Assembly (NCBI RefSeq): GCF_004343605.1
Contig: NZ_POSF01000014.1
Coordinates: forward strand, 310,001-374,000
From: Dehalobacter sp. 12DCB1
Lineage (GTDB): Bacteria; Bacillota; Desulfitobacteriia; Desulfitobacteriales; Syntrophobotulaceae
Direction of reading: 5' to 3'
Length of the DNA stretch: 64,000 bases
Part shown: in pieces, positions 63,947 to 64,000 of the stretch
Layout: the number at the start of each line of letters is the position of its first letter
Position numbering within the stretch: position 1 is the stretch's first letter
Made by a program: the position numbers and the translations under genes
The notes under the pieces: model-generated
The model's input: the letters and a program-made list of their open reading frames with translations, nothing else
What the model was told of the DNA's origin: nothing
The model's database searches: none

Positions 63947-64000
63947 TTATTGCAATCCATACGTTTTCAAAAGAATTAATACCGTATTATTATGCTGTAT

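Overview
The window reads as chromosomal DNA of an anaerobic, hydrogen-metabolising, spore-lineage Firmicute of the Peptococcales type (Desulfitobacterium / Dehalobacter / Syntrophobotulus-like). This placement is an inference from gene content: a trimeric [FeFe] hydrogenase next to rex, a Tat-exported [NiFe] uptake hydrogenase with cytochrome b, spore photoproduct lyase, glutamine synthetase type III, a glutamate 2,3-aminomutase, MurT/GatD, the flippase Amj and a large molybdenum-cofactor cluster. AGGAGG-type ribosome sites are strong and TTG or GTG starts are common. I found no tRNA, rRNA, insertion sequence, prophage or CRISPR array.

Layout. 1-5 kb (minus): the start of a 5-formyl-THF cyclo-ligase, a cluster of DnaA boxes, then tsaD, rimI, tsaB and tsaE (the t6A tRNA-modification set) behind an amidohydrolase. 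4.7-10 kb (minus): tex, the NdoA/NdoAI toxin-antitoxin pair and the lipid II amidation pair MurT/GatD. 10.3-16.5 kb: a gamma-carbonic anhydrase, then a long minus-strand molybdenum-cofactor run (moeA, a second molybdopterin-binding protein, moaA, moaC, mogA, mobB, MOSC) led by a structured RNA leader with its own terminator. 17-21.6 kb (plus): rex and a Rex-boxed hydCBA operon. 21.9-28.5 kb: rpoN, an HD protein, a PPC protein, an ArsR/NifX-like pair and a KaiC-like/PEP-synthase-like fusion. 28.7-36.4 kb: glutamate synthase (gltBD) divergent from gdhA. 36.6-41.2 kb (minus): a LytS-type kinase, acpS, nnr and alr. 41.2-43.4 kb: a BusR-like GntR-RCK_C regulator divergent from glutamate 2,3-aminomutase. 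43.4-48.4 kb (minus): a radical SAM protein, amtB with an attenuator-like leader, and an AmmeMemoRadiSam pair. 48.8-50.9 kb: glnN. 51.8-56.5 kb (plus): hupS, hupL, the cytochrome b subunit and splB. 56.5-61 kb (minus): a mixed accessory block. 61.2-62.5 kb: a c-di-GMP-I riboswitch controlling an HD-GYP protein. The end holds a CoA-binding protein and the flippase Amj.

How it fits together. Nitrogen assimilation is unusually concentrated (gltBD, gdhA, amtB, glnN), with glutamate also feeding a probable beta-glutamate osmolyte branch. Hydrogen is handled on both sides of the membrane: a cytoplasmic NADH-linked [FeFe] enzyme under probable Rex control, and a membrane uptake [NiFe] enzyme. The most attractive new hypotheses are the BusR-like regulator facing glutamate 2,3-aminomutase, the ANTAR-like attenuator ahead of amtB, the KaiC-like/PEP-synthase fusion with a lost P-loop, the DnaA-box cluster beside tsaD, and the spore photoproduct lyase translationally joined to the hydrogenase operon.
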